This document shows positions 54,657 through 64,000 of a stretch of DNA of 64,000 bases, piece by piece. The DNA lies in the NCBI RefSeq assembly GCF_042477335.2, contig NC_091262.1:39095001-39159000 (forward strand), given 5' to 3'. The notes beneath the pieces were generated by a model. The model saw only the letters and a list, made by a program, of their open reading frames with translations, did not search any database and was not told the origin of the DNA. Position 1 is the stretch's first letter, and each line of letters begins with the position of its first letter. A program made the translations under genes and the position numbers. Origin of the DNA: Ovis canadensis. Its lineage: Eukaryota > Chordata > Mammalia > Artiodactyla > Bovidae.

Positions 54657-55336
54657 GAAGCATCACTATGAACAAAGCTAGGTGATGGAATTCAGGTTGA
54701 GCTATTTCAAAACCTAAAAGATGATGCTGTTAAAGTGCTGCACTCAATATGCCAGCAAATTTGGAAAGCTCAGCAGTGGCCACAGGACTGGAAAAGGTCA
54801 GTTTTCATTCCAATCCCAAAGAAAGGCAATGCTAAAGAATGTTCAAACTACTGCACAATTGCACTCATCTCACATGCTAGCAAAGTAATGCTCAAAATTC
54901 TTCAAGCCAGGCTTCAACAGTATGTGAACCATGAACTTCTAGATGTTCAAGCTGTATTTAGAAAAGGCAGAGGAACAAGAGGAGATCAAATTGCCAACAT
55001 CTGTTGGATTATTGTAAAGCAAGAAAGTTCTAGAAAAACATCTATTTCTGCTTTATTGACTATGCCAAAACCTTTGACTGTGTGGATCACAAAAACTGTG
55101 AAAAATTCTTCAAGAGATGAGAATACCAGACCACCTTATCTGTCTCCTGAGAAATCTGTGTGCAAGTCAAGAAGCAGACATGGAACCAGACATGGAACAA
55201 CAGACTGGTTCCAAATTGGGAAAGAGTACGTCAAGGCTGTATATTGTCACCCTGCTTATTTAGCTTATATGCAGAGTACATCATGTGAAATGCCAGGCTG
55301 GATGAAGCACAAGCTAGAATCAAGATTGCCAGGAGA

Positions 55337-56508
55337 CAGAATATTGGAAATAAAAGCAAAAATAAACAAATGGGACCTGATTAAAATTAAAAGATTTTGC
55401 ACAACAAAGGAAACTATAAGCAAGGTGAAAAGATAGCCTTCAGAATGGGAGAAAATAATAGCAAACAAAGCAACTGACAAAGAATTAATCTCAAAAATAT
55501 ACAAGCAACTCCTGCAGCTCAATTCCATAAAAATAAACGACCCAATCAAAAAATGGGCCAAAGAACTAAACAGACATTTCTCCAAAGAAGACATACAGAT
55601 GGCTAACAAACACATGAAAAGATGCTCAACATCACTCATTATCAGAGAAATGCAAATCAAAACCACAATGAGGTACCATTTCACGCCAGTCAGAATGGCT
55701 GCTATCCAAAAGTCTACAAGCAATAAATGCTGGAGAGGGTGTGGAGAAAAGGGAACCCTCTTACACTGTTCGTGGGAATGCAAACTAGTACAGCCACTAT
55801 GGAGAACAGTATGGAGATTCCTTAAAAAACTGGAAATAGAACTGCCATATAACCCAGCAATCCCACTGCTGGGTATACACACCAAGGTTGAAAGAGATAC
55901 GTGTACCCCAATGTTCATTGCAGCACTATTTATAATAGCCAGGACTTGGAAGCAACCTAGATGTCCATCAGCAGATGAATGGATAAGAAAGCTGTGGTAC
56001 ATATACACAATGGAATATTACTCCACCATTAAAAAGAATACATTTGAATCAGTTCTAATGAGGTGGATGAAACTGGAGCCTATTATACAGAGTGAAGTAA
56101 GTCAGAATGAAAAACACTAATACAGTATACTAACGCATATATATGGAATTTAGAAAGATGGTAATGATAACCCTGTATGCGAGACAGCAAAAGAGACACA
56201 GATGTATAGAACAGTCTTTTGGACTCTGTGGGAGAGGGAGAGGGTGGGATGGTTTGGGAGAATGGCATTGAAACATGTATACTATCATATGTGAAACAGA
56301 TCGCCAGTCCAGGTTCGATGCATGATACAGGGTACTTGAGGCTGGTGCACTGGAATGACCCAGAGGGATGGGATGGGGAGGGAGGTGGAAGGGGGGTTCA
56401 GGATGGGGAACACATGTACACCCGTGGCAGATTCATGTCAATGTATGACAAAACCAATACAATATTGTATAGTAATTAGCCTCCAAAAAATAAATAAAGT
56501 GAAAAAAA
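55337..56508 (+). mobile_element. L1 3' end inserted in BovB
   Basis: Sense ruminant L1, 5' truncated, with A-rich tail (56501-56508). Target duplication aagattgccaggaga (55322-55336) and aagattgctggcaga (56509-56523), slightly decayed. Removing it restores BovB continuity. Confidence 0.92.
55599..56120 (+). pseudogene. L1 ORF2 C-terminal fragment
   Basis: About 170 codons of the L1 ORF2 C terminus, including [18 protein letters not shown] and the conserved [10 protein letters not shown] and MRWMKLEPI segments. Highly similar to 7828-8556. Truncated relic. Confidence 0.9.
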
Positions 56509-57424
56509 AAGATTGCTGGCAGAAGTATCAATAACCTTAGATACACAGATGACACCACCTTTACGGCAGAAAGCAAAGAAGAACTAAAGAACCTCTTGAT
56601 GAAAGTGAAAAAGTAGAGTGAAAAATTTGGCTTAAAACTCAATATTCAGAAAACTAAGATCATGGCATCCAACCCCATCACTTCATGGCAAATAGATGGG
56701 AAACAAAGGAAACAGTGAGAGACTTTATTTTGGAGGGCTCCAAAATCACTGCAGATGATGACTGCAGCCATAAAATTAAAAGATGCTTGCTCCTTGGAAG
56801 AAAGCTATGACCAAACTAGACAGCACATTAAAAAGCAGAGACTTTACTTTGCCAACAAAGGTCCGTCTAGTCAAAGCTATGGCTTTCCCAGTAGTCACGT
56901 ATGGATGTGAGAGTTGGACTATAAAGAAAGTTGAGCGTCGAAGAATTGATGCTTTTGAACTGTGATGTTGGAGAAGACTCTTGAGAGTCCCTTGGACTAC
57001 AAGGAGATCAAACCAATCAGTCCTAAATGAAATCAGTTCTGAGAAGAGTATTCATTGGAAGGACTGATGCTGAAGCTGAAGCTCCAACGCTTTGGCCACT
57101 GACTCGAAGAACTGACTCATTAGAAAAGACCCTGATGCTCAAAAGATTGAAGGCAAGAGGAGAAGGGGACGACAGAGGATGAAATGGCTGGATGGCATCA
57201 CCCACTCAGTGGACCTGAGTTTAAGCAAGCTTCAGAAGTTGGTGATGGACAAGGAAGCCTGGCATGCTGCAGTCCATGGGGTTGCAAAGAGTCGGACACG
57301 ACGGAGCAACTGAACTGAACTGAACTGAACCATTGGGGTGGGATCCACACATAACATGTGATGGAATTTGAGGCATCTTATACAGATACTGAATTTGAGG
57401 GTCCAATATTTAAAGTACTGTTTT

Positions 57425-57563
57425 TATTATTGTTCTTGAATCGCTCAGTTGAGTCTGACTCTTTGCAATCCTATGGACCATAGCCCACCAGGCTCCTCTG
57501 TCCATGGGATTCTCCAGGCAAGAATTTTGGAGTGAGTTGCCATTTTCTCCTCCAGGGCATCTT
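57425..57563 (-). mobile_element. Bov-tA SINE, partial
   Basis: Antisense copy from 'cttgaatcgctcagttgag' stopping at 'ctcctccagggcatc'; the head is missing. Confidence 0.83.
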
Positions 57564-57616
57564 TTTTAAAGTATAACTGTTTTTATCTTTAGTGATTTTA
57601 CTTTTAAAATTTTATG

Positions 57617-57870
57617 TCATCTTTTTTGTTGGAATATAATTGCTTTACAATGTTGTGCTGGTTTCTACTGTGTAACAGTGTGAATCAGCCATGTGTTTAC
57701 ATGTATCCCTTCCCTCTTGATTCTTCCTCCCACCCACCCCATCCCACCACTCTAGGTCACCACAGGGCACCGAGATGAGCTCTCAGTGCTATACTGCTTC
57801 CTAATTGTTATCTGTTTTACATGTGGCAATGTATATATGTTAATCTTACTCTCTCAACATGTCCTCACTC
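57617..57870 (-). mobile_element. L1 3' UTR
   Basis: Antisense: 'tgttggaatataattgcttt', 'gtgtgaatcagccatgtg', 'tgttatctgttttacatgtg'. A 35-base SINE-like scrap follows at 57862-57897. Confidence 0.82.
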
Positions 57871-57939
57871 TTCACAACCCCAAGGACTGTAGCACATACA
57901 TTTTCTACCTATAAGTTAGGAAGAGATTCTTTTGTATTT

Positions 57940-58085
57940 CCACTAAAAGCTTTGTAAATTTGCATTTTATAGTTAAGTCTATAACCTAACTTTGTTGCTT
58001 TTTATCTATTTTGTAAGGGTCCAATATTATTTGATTTCTCCCTACTTGTCCTGGTTCCATTCATTGAAAAGACCACCCTTATCCT
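57940..58085 (-). mobile_element. Old L1 fragment
   Basis: Antisense phrases 'gtaagggtccaatattattt' and 'ttccattcattgaaaagacc' match old L1 ORF2. Confidence 0.5.
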
Positions 58086-58461
58086 GGGTTCTGCTGTACC
58101 ATCTTTGTAATCAATCAAACCTCCACACGTGTGTGGATCTGTTTCCCCTGGCTCTGGTTGTGTCTCTGGCTAGGAAGGCCCAGAGCTGGATTCACCTTAT
58201 ATTGGCAACTGGAGATTTCCTAGAAAAATACTCAGGGGGAGGGAAATTTGCAAACAGATTTTGCTTCATGAAGCCTGGCTGTGATGGCGCAGCAGCTCTT
58301 AGATGCACAGGCTGGCACTCAAGCCTGGCTTCTGCTTCTCATTGTGAGATGCCTGTGGAAGAGGTTCTCCACCATTCACAGTAAGTTTGGGGGCCAGCCT
58401 CCCTTGGACACGAAGGTGGGGCTACACATGGAGAAGGGCTTCTTGTACTGCTTGTCCAACT
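58086..58461. other. Intergenic sequence without recognised features
   Basis: No exon or family recognised. Confidence 0.45.
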
Positions 58462-58669
58462 AGATTTATTTGGTGACTCAGTGGTAAAGAATCCACCTGC
58501 CAAGCAGGAGACGTGGGTTCCATCCTTGGGCCAGGAAGATCCCCTGGTGGAGGAAATGGCAACCCACTCCAATATTCTTGCCTGGGAAAGCCTATAGACA
58601 GAGGAGCTTGGTGGACTACAGTCCATGGGGTTGCGAAGAGTCAGACATGACTGAGCGACTAAACAACAA
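58462..58669 (+). mobile_element. Bov-tA-type SINE
   Basis: Sense copy with 'gtgactcagtggtaaagaat' and ending 'gagcgactaaacaacaac'. Confidence 0.9.
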
Positions 58670-59047
58670 CAATATTTCAAGCACACAGCAAAGCACAGAG
58701 AATGATAAGACGTGTGTACTTATTACCACAGTTCCATCCAATTTTAACACAGTGCCCATTTCACTGAACTTTTTTAAATTTTATTTTTATTTTTTCCTCT
58801 TTATTACATCAAAGCAGATATTTTAAGTCAAACTCTTCTATGTCTACAAAGAAATAAATGACACATATGATTTCAGATAACTTTCCATATGTAATAAATC
58901 TATAATCAATGTTCCAGAATTGGCTGGTATAAGATCTTAATGCAAACCAGCCAAGAATGATATTTTCCTTCTTAGTGGTTCTGGAGTATGCACCACCTGT
59001 GTCACCTATCACATAATGCTTGCAGTCATTCTTTATATGGTTATCTA

Positions 59048-59180
59048 TTTTTAAATTAATTTTTATTGGGGTATAGTTGCTTTACAATCTTGTGTTACTT
59101 TCTGCTTACAGCAAAGTGAATCAGTTATATGTGTATATATATATCCCTTCTTCTTTGGATTTCCTTCCCACTCAGGTCAC
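59048..59180 (-). mobile_element. L1 3' terminus
   Basis: Antisense: 'tttttattggggtatagttg', 'cagcaaagtgaatcag'. Confidence 0.83.
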
Positions 59181-59444
59181 CACAATTCATTAAGTAGTCA
59201 CTGAGCTTTGTTGAAAGAAATAAAGTTGTCCAGAGAAATCGAGGGGCCCTGCTTACAAGTACCAAAGGCCAGTACCCTCTTCTTCCCCAGAAGTAAACAC
59301 TGGGATGAATCTGAGTATCATTCTCGTGCATGGGCTTGTACACTTTCACTACGCATTTGTGCTCTCATGAATATTATAAAGCACTTATTAGAGGCTTGCT
59401 GGGTATATAAATGGAATAATGTTACTGATACAATTGCATTTATT
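59181..59444. other. Intergenic sequence without recognised features
   Basis: Nothing recognised. Confidence 0.4.
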
Positions 59445-59471
59445 AATTTTTAAAAATTTTTATCGGAGTAT

Positions 59472-59735
59472 GCTGCTGCTGCTGCTAAGTCGCTTCAGTC
59501 GTGTCTGACTCTGTGAGACCCCATAGACGGCAGCCCATCAGGCTCCCCCATCCCTGGGATTCTCCAGGCAAGAACACTGGAGTGGGTTGCCATTTCCTTC
59601 TCCAATGCATGAAAGTGAAAATTGAAAGTGAAGTCGCTGAGTCATGTCCAACTCCTAGCTACCCCACAGACTGCAGCCTACCAGGCTCCTCTATCCATGG
59701 GATTTTCCAGGCAAGAGTACTGGAGTGGGGTGCCA
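59472..59735 (-). mobile_element. BOV-A2 SINE nested in L1
   Basis: Antisense dimer starting with (TGC)n. Target duplication ttatcggagtat (59460-59471) and ttattggagtat (59736-59747). Confidence 0.92.
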
Positions 59736-59796
59736 TTATTGGAGTATAGTTGCTTTACAATGTTGTGTTAGTTTCTACTGTACAGCAAAGTGAATC

Positions 59797-60077
59797 CGGA
59801 GAAGGCAATGGCACCCCACTCCAGTACTCTTGCCTGGAAAATCCCACGGATGGAGGAGCCTGGTAGGGTGCAGTCCATGGGGTCGCGAAGAGTCAGACAC
59901 AACCGAGTGACTTCACTTTCACTTTTCACTTTCATGCATTGGAGAAGGAAATGGCAACCCACTCCAGTATTCTTACCTGGAGAATCCCAGGGATGGGGGA
60001 CCCTGGTGGGCTGCCGTCTGTGGGGTCACACAGAGTCGGACACGACTGAAGTGACTTAGCAGCAGTAGCAGTAGCAG
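59797..60077 (+). mobile_element. BOV-A2 SINE nested in L1, opposite orientation
   Basis: Sense dimer ending in (AGCAGT)n. Perfect target duplication cagcaaagtgaatc at 59783-59796 and 60078-60091. Confidence 0.94.
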
Positions 60078-60200
60078 CAGCAAAGTGAATCAGCTATGCG
60101 TATACATTTATCCCCTCTCTTTTGGATTTCCTTCCCATTTAGGTCACTACAGTAGAGATCCCTGTGCTATATAGTAGGTTCTCATTAGTTATCTGTGTTA

Positions 60201-60424
60201 TGCGCAGTGCTGTGCTTAGTTGCTCAGGAGTGTCCAACTCTTTGCGACCCTTTGGACTGTAGCCCACTAGACTTCTTTGTCCATGGCATTTCCCAGGCCA
60301 AAATACTGAAGTGGGTTTCCATTCCTTCTTCAGGGGACCTTCCTGATCCAGGGATCACACTGATGCCTTCTGTGTCTCTTGCATTGCAGGTAGATTCTTT
60401 ACCACTGAGCCATCGGGGAAGCCC
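60201..60424 (-). mobile_element. Bov-tA-type SINE
   Basis: Antisense copy starting 'gcagtgctgtgcttagttg' and ending 'agccatcggggaagccc'. Confidence 0.88.
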
Positions 60425-61079
60425 ATTGCATGAGTCCAAAAAGGCAAGGAAGAGGAGGAGGGAATAGCAGAGAAGTGGAGACGTGGAGCCTACATAACAT
60501 ATTCAGGAGACCCAGGCATTCAAGATTTGGGAGAGCAGTGGTGTGGCAGATTTGGGAGTGGTGGCAGGTAAGAGCAGGAATGGATGCAGGGCCACATCTC
60601 AAAGGGCCTTGAATTTCATGCCAGGCAATGTGTCCTTTACTCAGTATGTAATGAAGGGTTTTAAGCCAGGCAGAGATACAACCTGATTTGCATTTTAGAA
60701 AGGTCTCCGACCTGCCTCCCTATATTGGGCAGAGCACTCCTGGTATTCATTACTCAAATGCCAACCTAAATGGGCTCTGGAAAGGCTAAATAAAAATTGC
60801 ATCTGTGGGAATTGTCAGACATAATCCCTCTCTTATCTGCAGTGACAGCTGAGATCGGGGAGTGTGGATTCACGCCAGCTGAGCTGGTACATACTTCAGG
60901 ATGCTTCTGGATGCTTCAGTCCCTGTGGGACAGGGCCTCCTCCACCCCTTGAGCTCTTGTTACAGCCAGTGACCCCCCCTCTGCCTAGGGCCTCGGGTGA
61001 TTTATGAGGTACACCAGATTAGGAACCTGCTTCCCCTCCCCTGCCCCACACCAATGCCTTTCCATTTTCCACTGCAGCC
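60425..61079. other. Intergenic sequence, possible old repeat
   Basis: 'gggccttgaatttcatgcc' and 'gaagggttttaagccaggc' around 60600-60670 fit a common old mammalian repeat, but the family is not certain. Confidence 0.4.
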
Positions 61080-61770
61080 AGGATCAAATCGGAATACCTA
61101 ACCCCATGTCAAAGCCTGGCATGGCTCCTGCCTTTCTCTCTAGCCTGTCTCACTGAACTCCAGTCACAGAAGCCTCAATTCTCCATCAGACATGCCGTCC
61201 TCCAGCCTCAGGACCTCTGCACCTGCTCTTTCTGTTGTGGGAGCATTTTGCTCTGACTCCTCACAGCACTAGTTCCTTCTAATTCTTCAGGTCTCAGCTT
61301 GGACATCACTCCCACAAAGAGACCGTTCTTTACCACCTCATCCAAGTAAGTCACTCTGTGATTCTTTTTTTAAAATCCATTCTTTTTAACAAATTATTTT
61401 TATTTATTTATTTTTTTTGGCCACGCTGCATGGCATTCAAGATCTTAGTTCCCTGACCAGGGATCGAACCCATGTCCCCTGTAGTGGAAGCATGGAGTAC
61501 CAACCACTGGACCGCCAGGGAAGCACAGTCACTCTGCCATTCTTTTTCATAGCATCTGCGTTTTCTCCCCCAGCTTCTTTGACAATCTGTGGTCATCTCT
61601 CCTATTACCATATTTTGTTATTTCTTGTCCATCTCTCCTACTAAATTAAAGGTACCACCAAGACAGGGATATGAAGTATCTTGTTCACCACCAAGTTTCC
61701 AACACTTAGAACATTTCCTGGCACATAAAGGCATTTGGTAAATATATGGTGATTAAATAAGGTATGCACA
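61080..61770 (+). repeat. L2 LINE 3' region split by a CHR SINE
   Basis: Phrases 'ctcaggacctctgcacctgc', 'cttggacatcactcccac', and after the SINE 'ttcctggcacataaaggc', in L2 order. Confidence 0.72.
61370..61526 (-). mobile_element. CHR-type SINE nested in L2
   Basis: Antisense copy. Target duplication of 21 bases with two mismatches (agtcactctgtgattc… at 61349-61369; agtcactctgccattc… at 61527-61547). Confidence 0.9.
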
Positions 61771-62514
61771 AATCATGTCCAGGGTCTAGAACTGATGCAA
61801 ACTACATAATTATCATTACTGCTAGAATGTCCATCACTAGGCATAATCAAGGCTGGCCAATTACCCCTGTGTGAAAAAGCACCCAGACCATCCCAAAGAG
61901 CCCCCAAAGATTCCTTACAGATGCCTTTCAGACCCTATTGTGCAGCAGCAACCCTAGTTCCTAGTGTTAATCAGAGACTATGATCCTTCCCATGTGGTAG
62001 CTCTTTTCCTTGTCTGTGGGCTTACTGGCCAAAGAAGCCCCACGTGACCTGCTGGTAGTCACAGCTTCCAGGACATAGAACTTTATTGTTTTCCTGGTGG
62101 AAGTCCTCCCTTGCTGGGAATCACAACCCACGATCCAGCAGAATTTAGTGTTATGGGGACAGAAGCATAGGTTTTGTAAGAACGTCACTGGGAAGGATGT
62201 TAAGAGAGGCCCCTAGTATTTCTGCCTCTTCGTTGCTTCCTGAACATACTCATTCCATCTACTGGGGACACAGCACCAGAATGGCCCTTGCTTCATTGCA
62301 TGTATTCCCCTCTGGGGGGAAGAGCACTAATTCTGCAGATGTTGCCCCCAGTTTGGCATTTACTCTAAGCCTTTAATAGGAATTTCATTGTTCTCTTCAG
62401 CAGGCATTTTCCAGGTGACACAGTATGTGTTATACACGTGTCCATGCACTTCCTTTGTTAAAAATGTGCCTCTTGGTTTAAAGCAATATGGTTCAACCAT
62501 TTGCAAAGCAAAAA
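61771..62514. other. Intergenic sequence without recognised features
   Basis: Nothing recognised; a 73-codon - strand frame (61967-62188) has no motif. Confidence 0.45.
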
Positions 62515-62710
62515 TAGAGACACAGACATAAAGAACAAATGTATGGACACCAAGGGGTGGAAAGGGTGAGGGTGGGATAAACTGAGAGGTTGGGATTGAC
62601 ATATATACACTGCTATGTATGAAAGAGATAACTAATGAGGACCTGCTGTAGAGCACTGGGGTAGGGGGCACAGAAGGTACAATCTGTTTGCAGGATATAT
62701 GTTACGTTAA
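62515..62710 (+). mobile_element. L1 3' UTR fragment
   Basis: Sense: 'tatggacaccaaggggtgg', 'gggattgacatatatacac', 'gataactaatgaggacctgc'. No poly-A end. Confidence 0.82.
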
Positions 62711-62737
62711 CCTTAAAAATGCACTTCAATGCACATT

Positions 62738-62951
62738 GAAAGTGAAAGTGAAGTCGCTCAGTTGTGTCCAACTCTTTGCGACCCCGTGGACTGTAGCCCA
62801 CCAGGCTCCTCTGGCATGGGAGTCTCCAGGCAAGAATACTGGAGTGGGTTGCCATTTCCTTCTCCAGGAGAATCTTTCCAACCCAGGGATCAAACCCAGG
62901 TCTCCTGCATTGCAGGCAGACGCTTTAACCTCTGAGTCACCAGGGAAGCCC
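62738..62951 (-). mobile_element. Bov-tA-type SINE
   Basis: Antisense copy beginning 'gaaagtgaaagtgaagtcgc' and ending 'tcaccagggaagccc'. Low divergence. Confidence 0.92.
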
Positions 62952-64000
62952 CTGGTGCTTCCCTGCACATTAGGTGCAGACAAATAGTGTTGGATTCTAC
63001 CCATATGGAGTACCTAGAATAGCCAAATTCATAGAGTCAGAAAGTACATTGATGGATAACAGGGGCTGAGGGTAAGGGGAAAGGGGAGTTCGTGTTTAAT
63101 GGGCACAGAGTTTCAGTTCAGGAAGGTGGAAAATTCGGGAGATGGATGCTGATGAGAGTTGTAGAGTAAATGTATTTAGTGCCGCTGAGTTCTACAGTTA
63201 AATATGGTTACAATAGTGTGTTTTATATTATGTGACTTTTACCATAACGAAACAAAAATAAAGCAATATGGTTCAAGATTCTATGCCAGTCAGAGTGGCA
63301 TTCTGGCATTCTGGCAGTCCTTGTACAGAGGAGGTAGGAGAGGCACATTGGCAGGTAAGTCAGAGTCCCAGACAGATGAGATGGTGATTCTAGTCAGGTG
63401 AGTCCGCTCACCCTGCAAGGGCTCCGTGGCGGGCAGATCTCTGTGGGCTCTACTGCGACAGGCAGGAAGGTCATCACAGCCTTTGAGCGAGGTGTTGAGT
63501 GTGTCTTCTCATCCTTTCTATGTAAAGGTGAGCTAGTTTTTATCCCCTTTACTGATAGGGTTTGAACAGAACATATCTGCCGGATCAATAACCACATTCC
63601 CAGTGCCCAAGGCCATTCCGGTAAAAATAGCACAGTCAGCACTGAGGCTGCAATTGGGGTGATCATTTGACTTGGTTTATAGTCGTCCACCAGCACCTCC
63701 TAAATTCTTCTAGTTTTTGCAGAAGACACGCTAATGAATTGAATAACAGAGACAAGACGACAGCCACCACCCTTGCATCCTTGAAATTGGTGAAGATGAC
63801 TCTAGCATTTGCTGATTCGTCCATGAGGTGGTATGGCTTCCAGTTCACTATCTTGGTTGGAGTGATGGCCTGTTGCAGGGCCTTCTGCTTGCTCTTCCTC
63901 TTTTCTCTCTTCCTCCACAGGTCAGAGGGCGAATGAGAATTCTGCCAACCATGCAGCATAATTATACACTTTCAACCAGGAAAGTAAACAAGGCTGAGCC
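62952..64000. other. Intergenic sequence with unexplained overlapping frames
   Basis: No repeat recognised. Around 63390-63960 both strands carry frames of 89-100 codons (63667-63936 +; 63394-63696 and 63663-63959 -). The + frame has a hydrophobic segment (GVMACCRAFCLLFLFSLFL) and the sequence ends in a pyrimidine tract plus cag (about 63896-63921) that looks like a splice acceptor. No protein family was recognised, so no gene is called. Confidence 0.4.

Larger units (their letters stand above)
54657..57330 (+). mobile_element. 5'-truncated BovB LINE split by L1
   Basis: Sense BovB from within the RT fingers (54657-55336), resuming at about 56524 through the 3' end with GAACTGAACTGAAC units near 57312-57330. 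Many frameshifts; for example the 'caaaaactgtgaaaaattc' region is out of frame. At the recurrent codon this copy keeps CGA (gagcgtcgaagaa, near 56935). Confidence 0.9.
59445..60200 (-). mobile_element. L1 3' UTR split by two BOV-A2 copies
   Basis: Antisense L1 pieces 59445-59471, 59741-59796 and 60092-60200 join into one continuous 3' UTR when the two SINEs are removed. Confidence 0.88.

Noticed and set aside
1..64000. CRISPR arrays, operons, phage or other prokaryotic defence systems
   Set aside because: No regularly spaced identical repeats with unique spacers were seen. Gene structure and repeats are those of a mammal.

Overview
The window is ordinary mammalian nuclear DNA from a ruminant, almost certainly a bovid. 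This rests on the repeats: many BovB (RTE-type) LINE copies, Bov-tA and BOV-A2 SINEs, CHR-type tRNA-derived SINEs, ruminant L1 3' ends, and a class II LTR of the BTLTR1 type. Cattle, buffalo, sheep and goat cannot be told apart by eye. There are no prokaryotic genes, CRISPR arrays or operons.

Only one host protein-coding gene could be supported. TMED3 (p24 gamma-4, a GOLD-domain cargo/coat adaptor of the early secretory pathway) lies on the + strand with three coding exons: 18413-18583, 20769-21017 and 28856-29092 (57 + 83 + 78 = 218 codons). Its promoter is a CpG island (about 17960-18760) and its poly(A) signal is at 29669-29674. From memory, human TMED3 lies in 15q25; no neighbouring gene was recognised here.

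Layout: 1-17.9 kb is upstream intergenic DNA with many SINEs, an L1 3' end and a 5'-inverted BovB (3765-7003). 18-29.7 kb is TMED3, with introns full of nested repeats. 29.7-35.9 kb holds L1, L2 and BovB fragments, a mariner-type hairpin resembling the miR-2284/2285 family, and a probable class I solo LTR inside a SINE. 35.98-40.49 kb is a solo class II LTR with a 6-bp target duplication, split by a nearly full-length BovB that has its own target duplication. 40.5-49.9 kb is old LINE remnants, SINE nests and unique sequence. 50.1-53.4 kb is a second 5'-inverted BovB with a perfect 10-bp target duplication. 54.66-57.33 kb is a BovB interrupted by an L1. 57.4-64 kb is further L1, L2 and SINE sequence plus unique DNA.

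The most informative material is the retrotransposon record. Two independent BovB insertions carry the twin-priming signature, and both stop at the same internal 5' position. A nonsense change at one CGA codon recurs in several BovB copies. A 45-bp tandem duplication carrying two GGTAAGT motifs lies just upstream of TMED3 exon 2. No new biological system was found. Repeat family names come from recognition, not a database search, and boundaries without a target duplication are good to roughly 5-30 bases.
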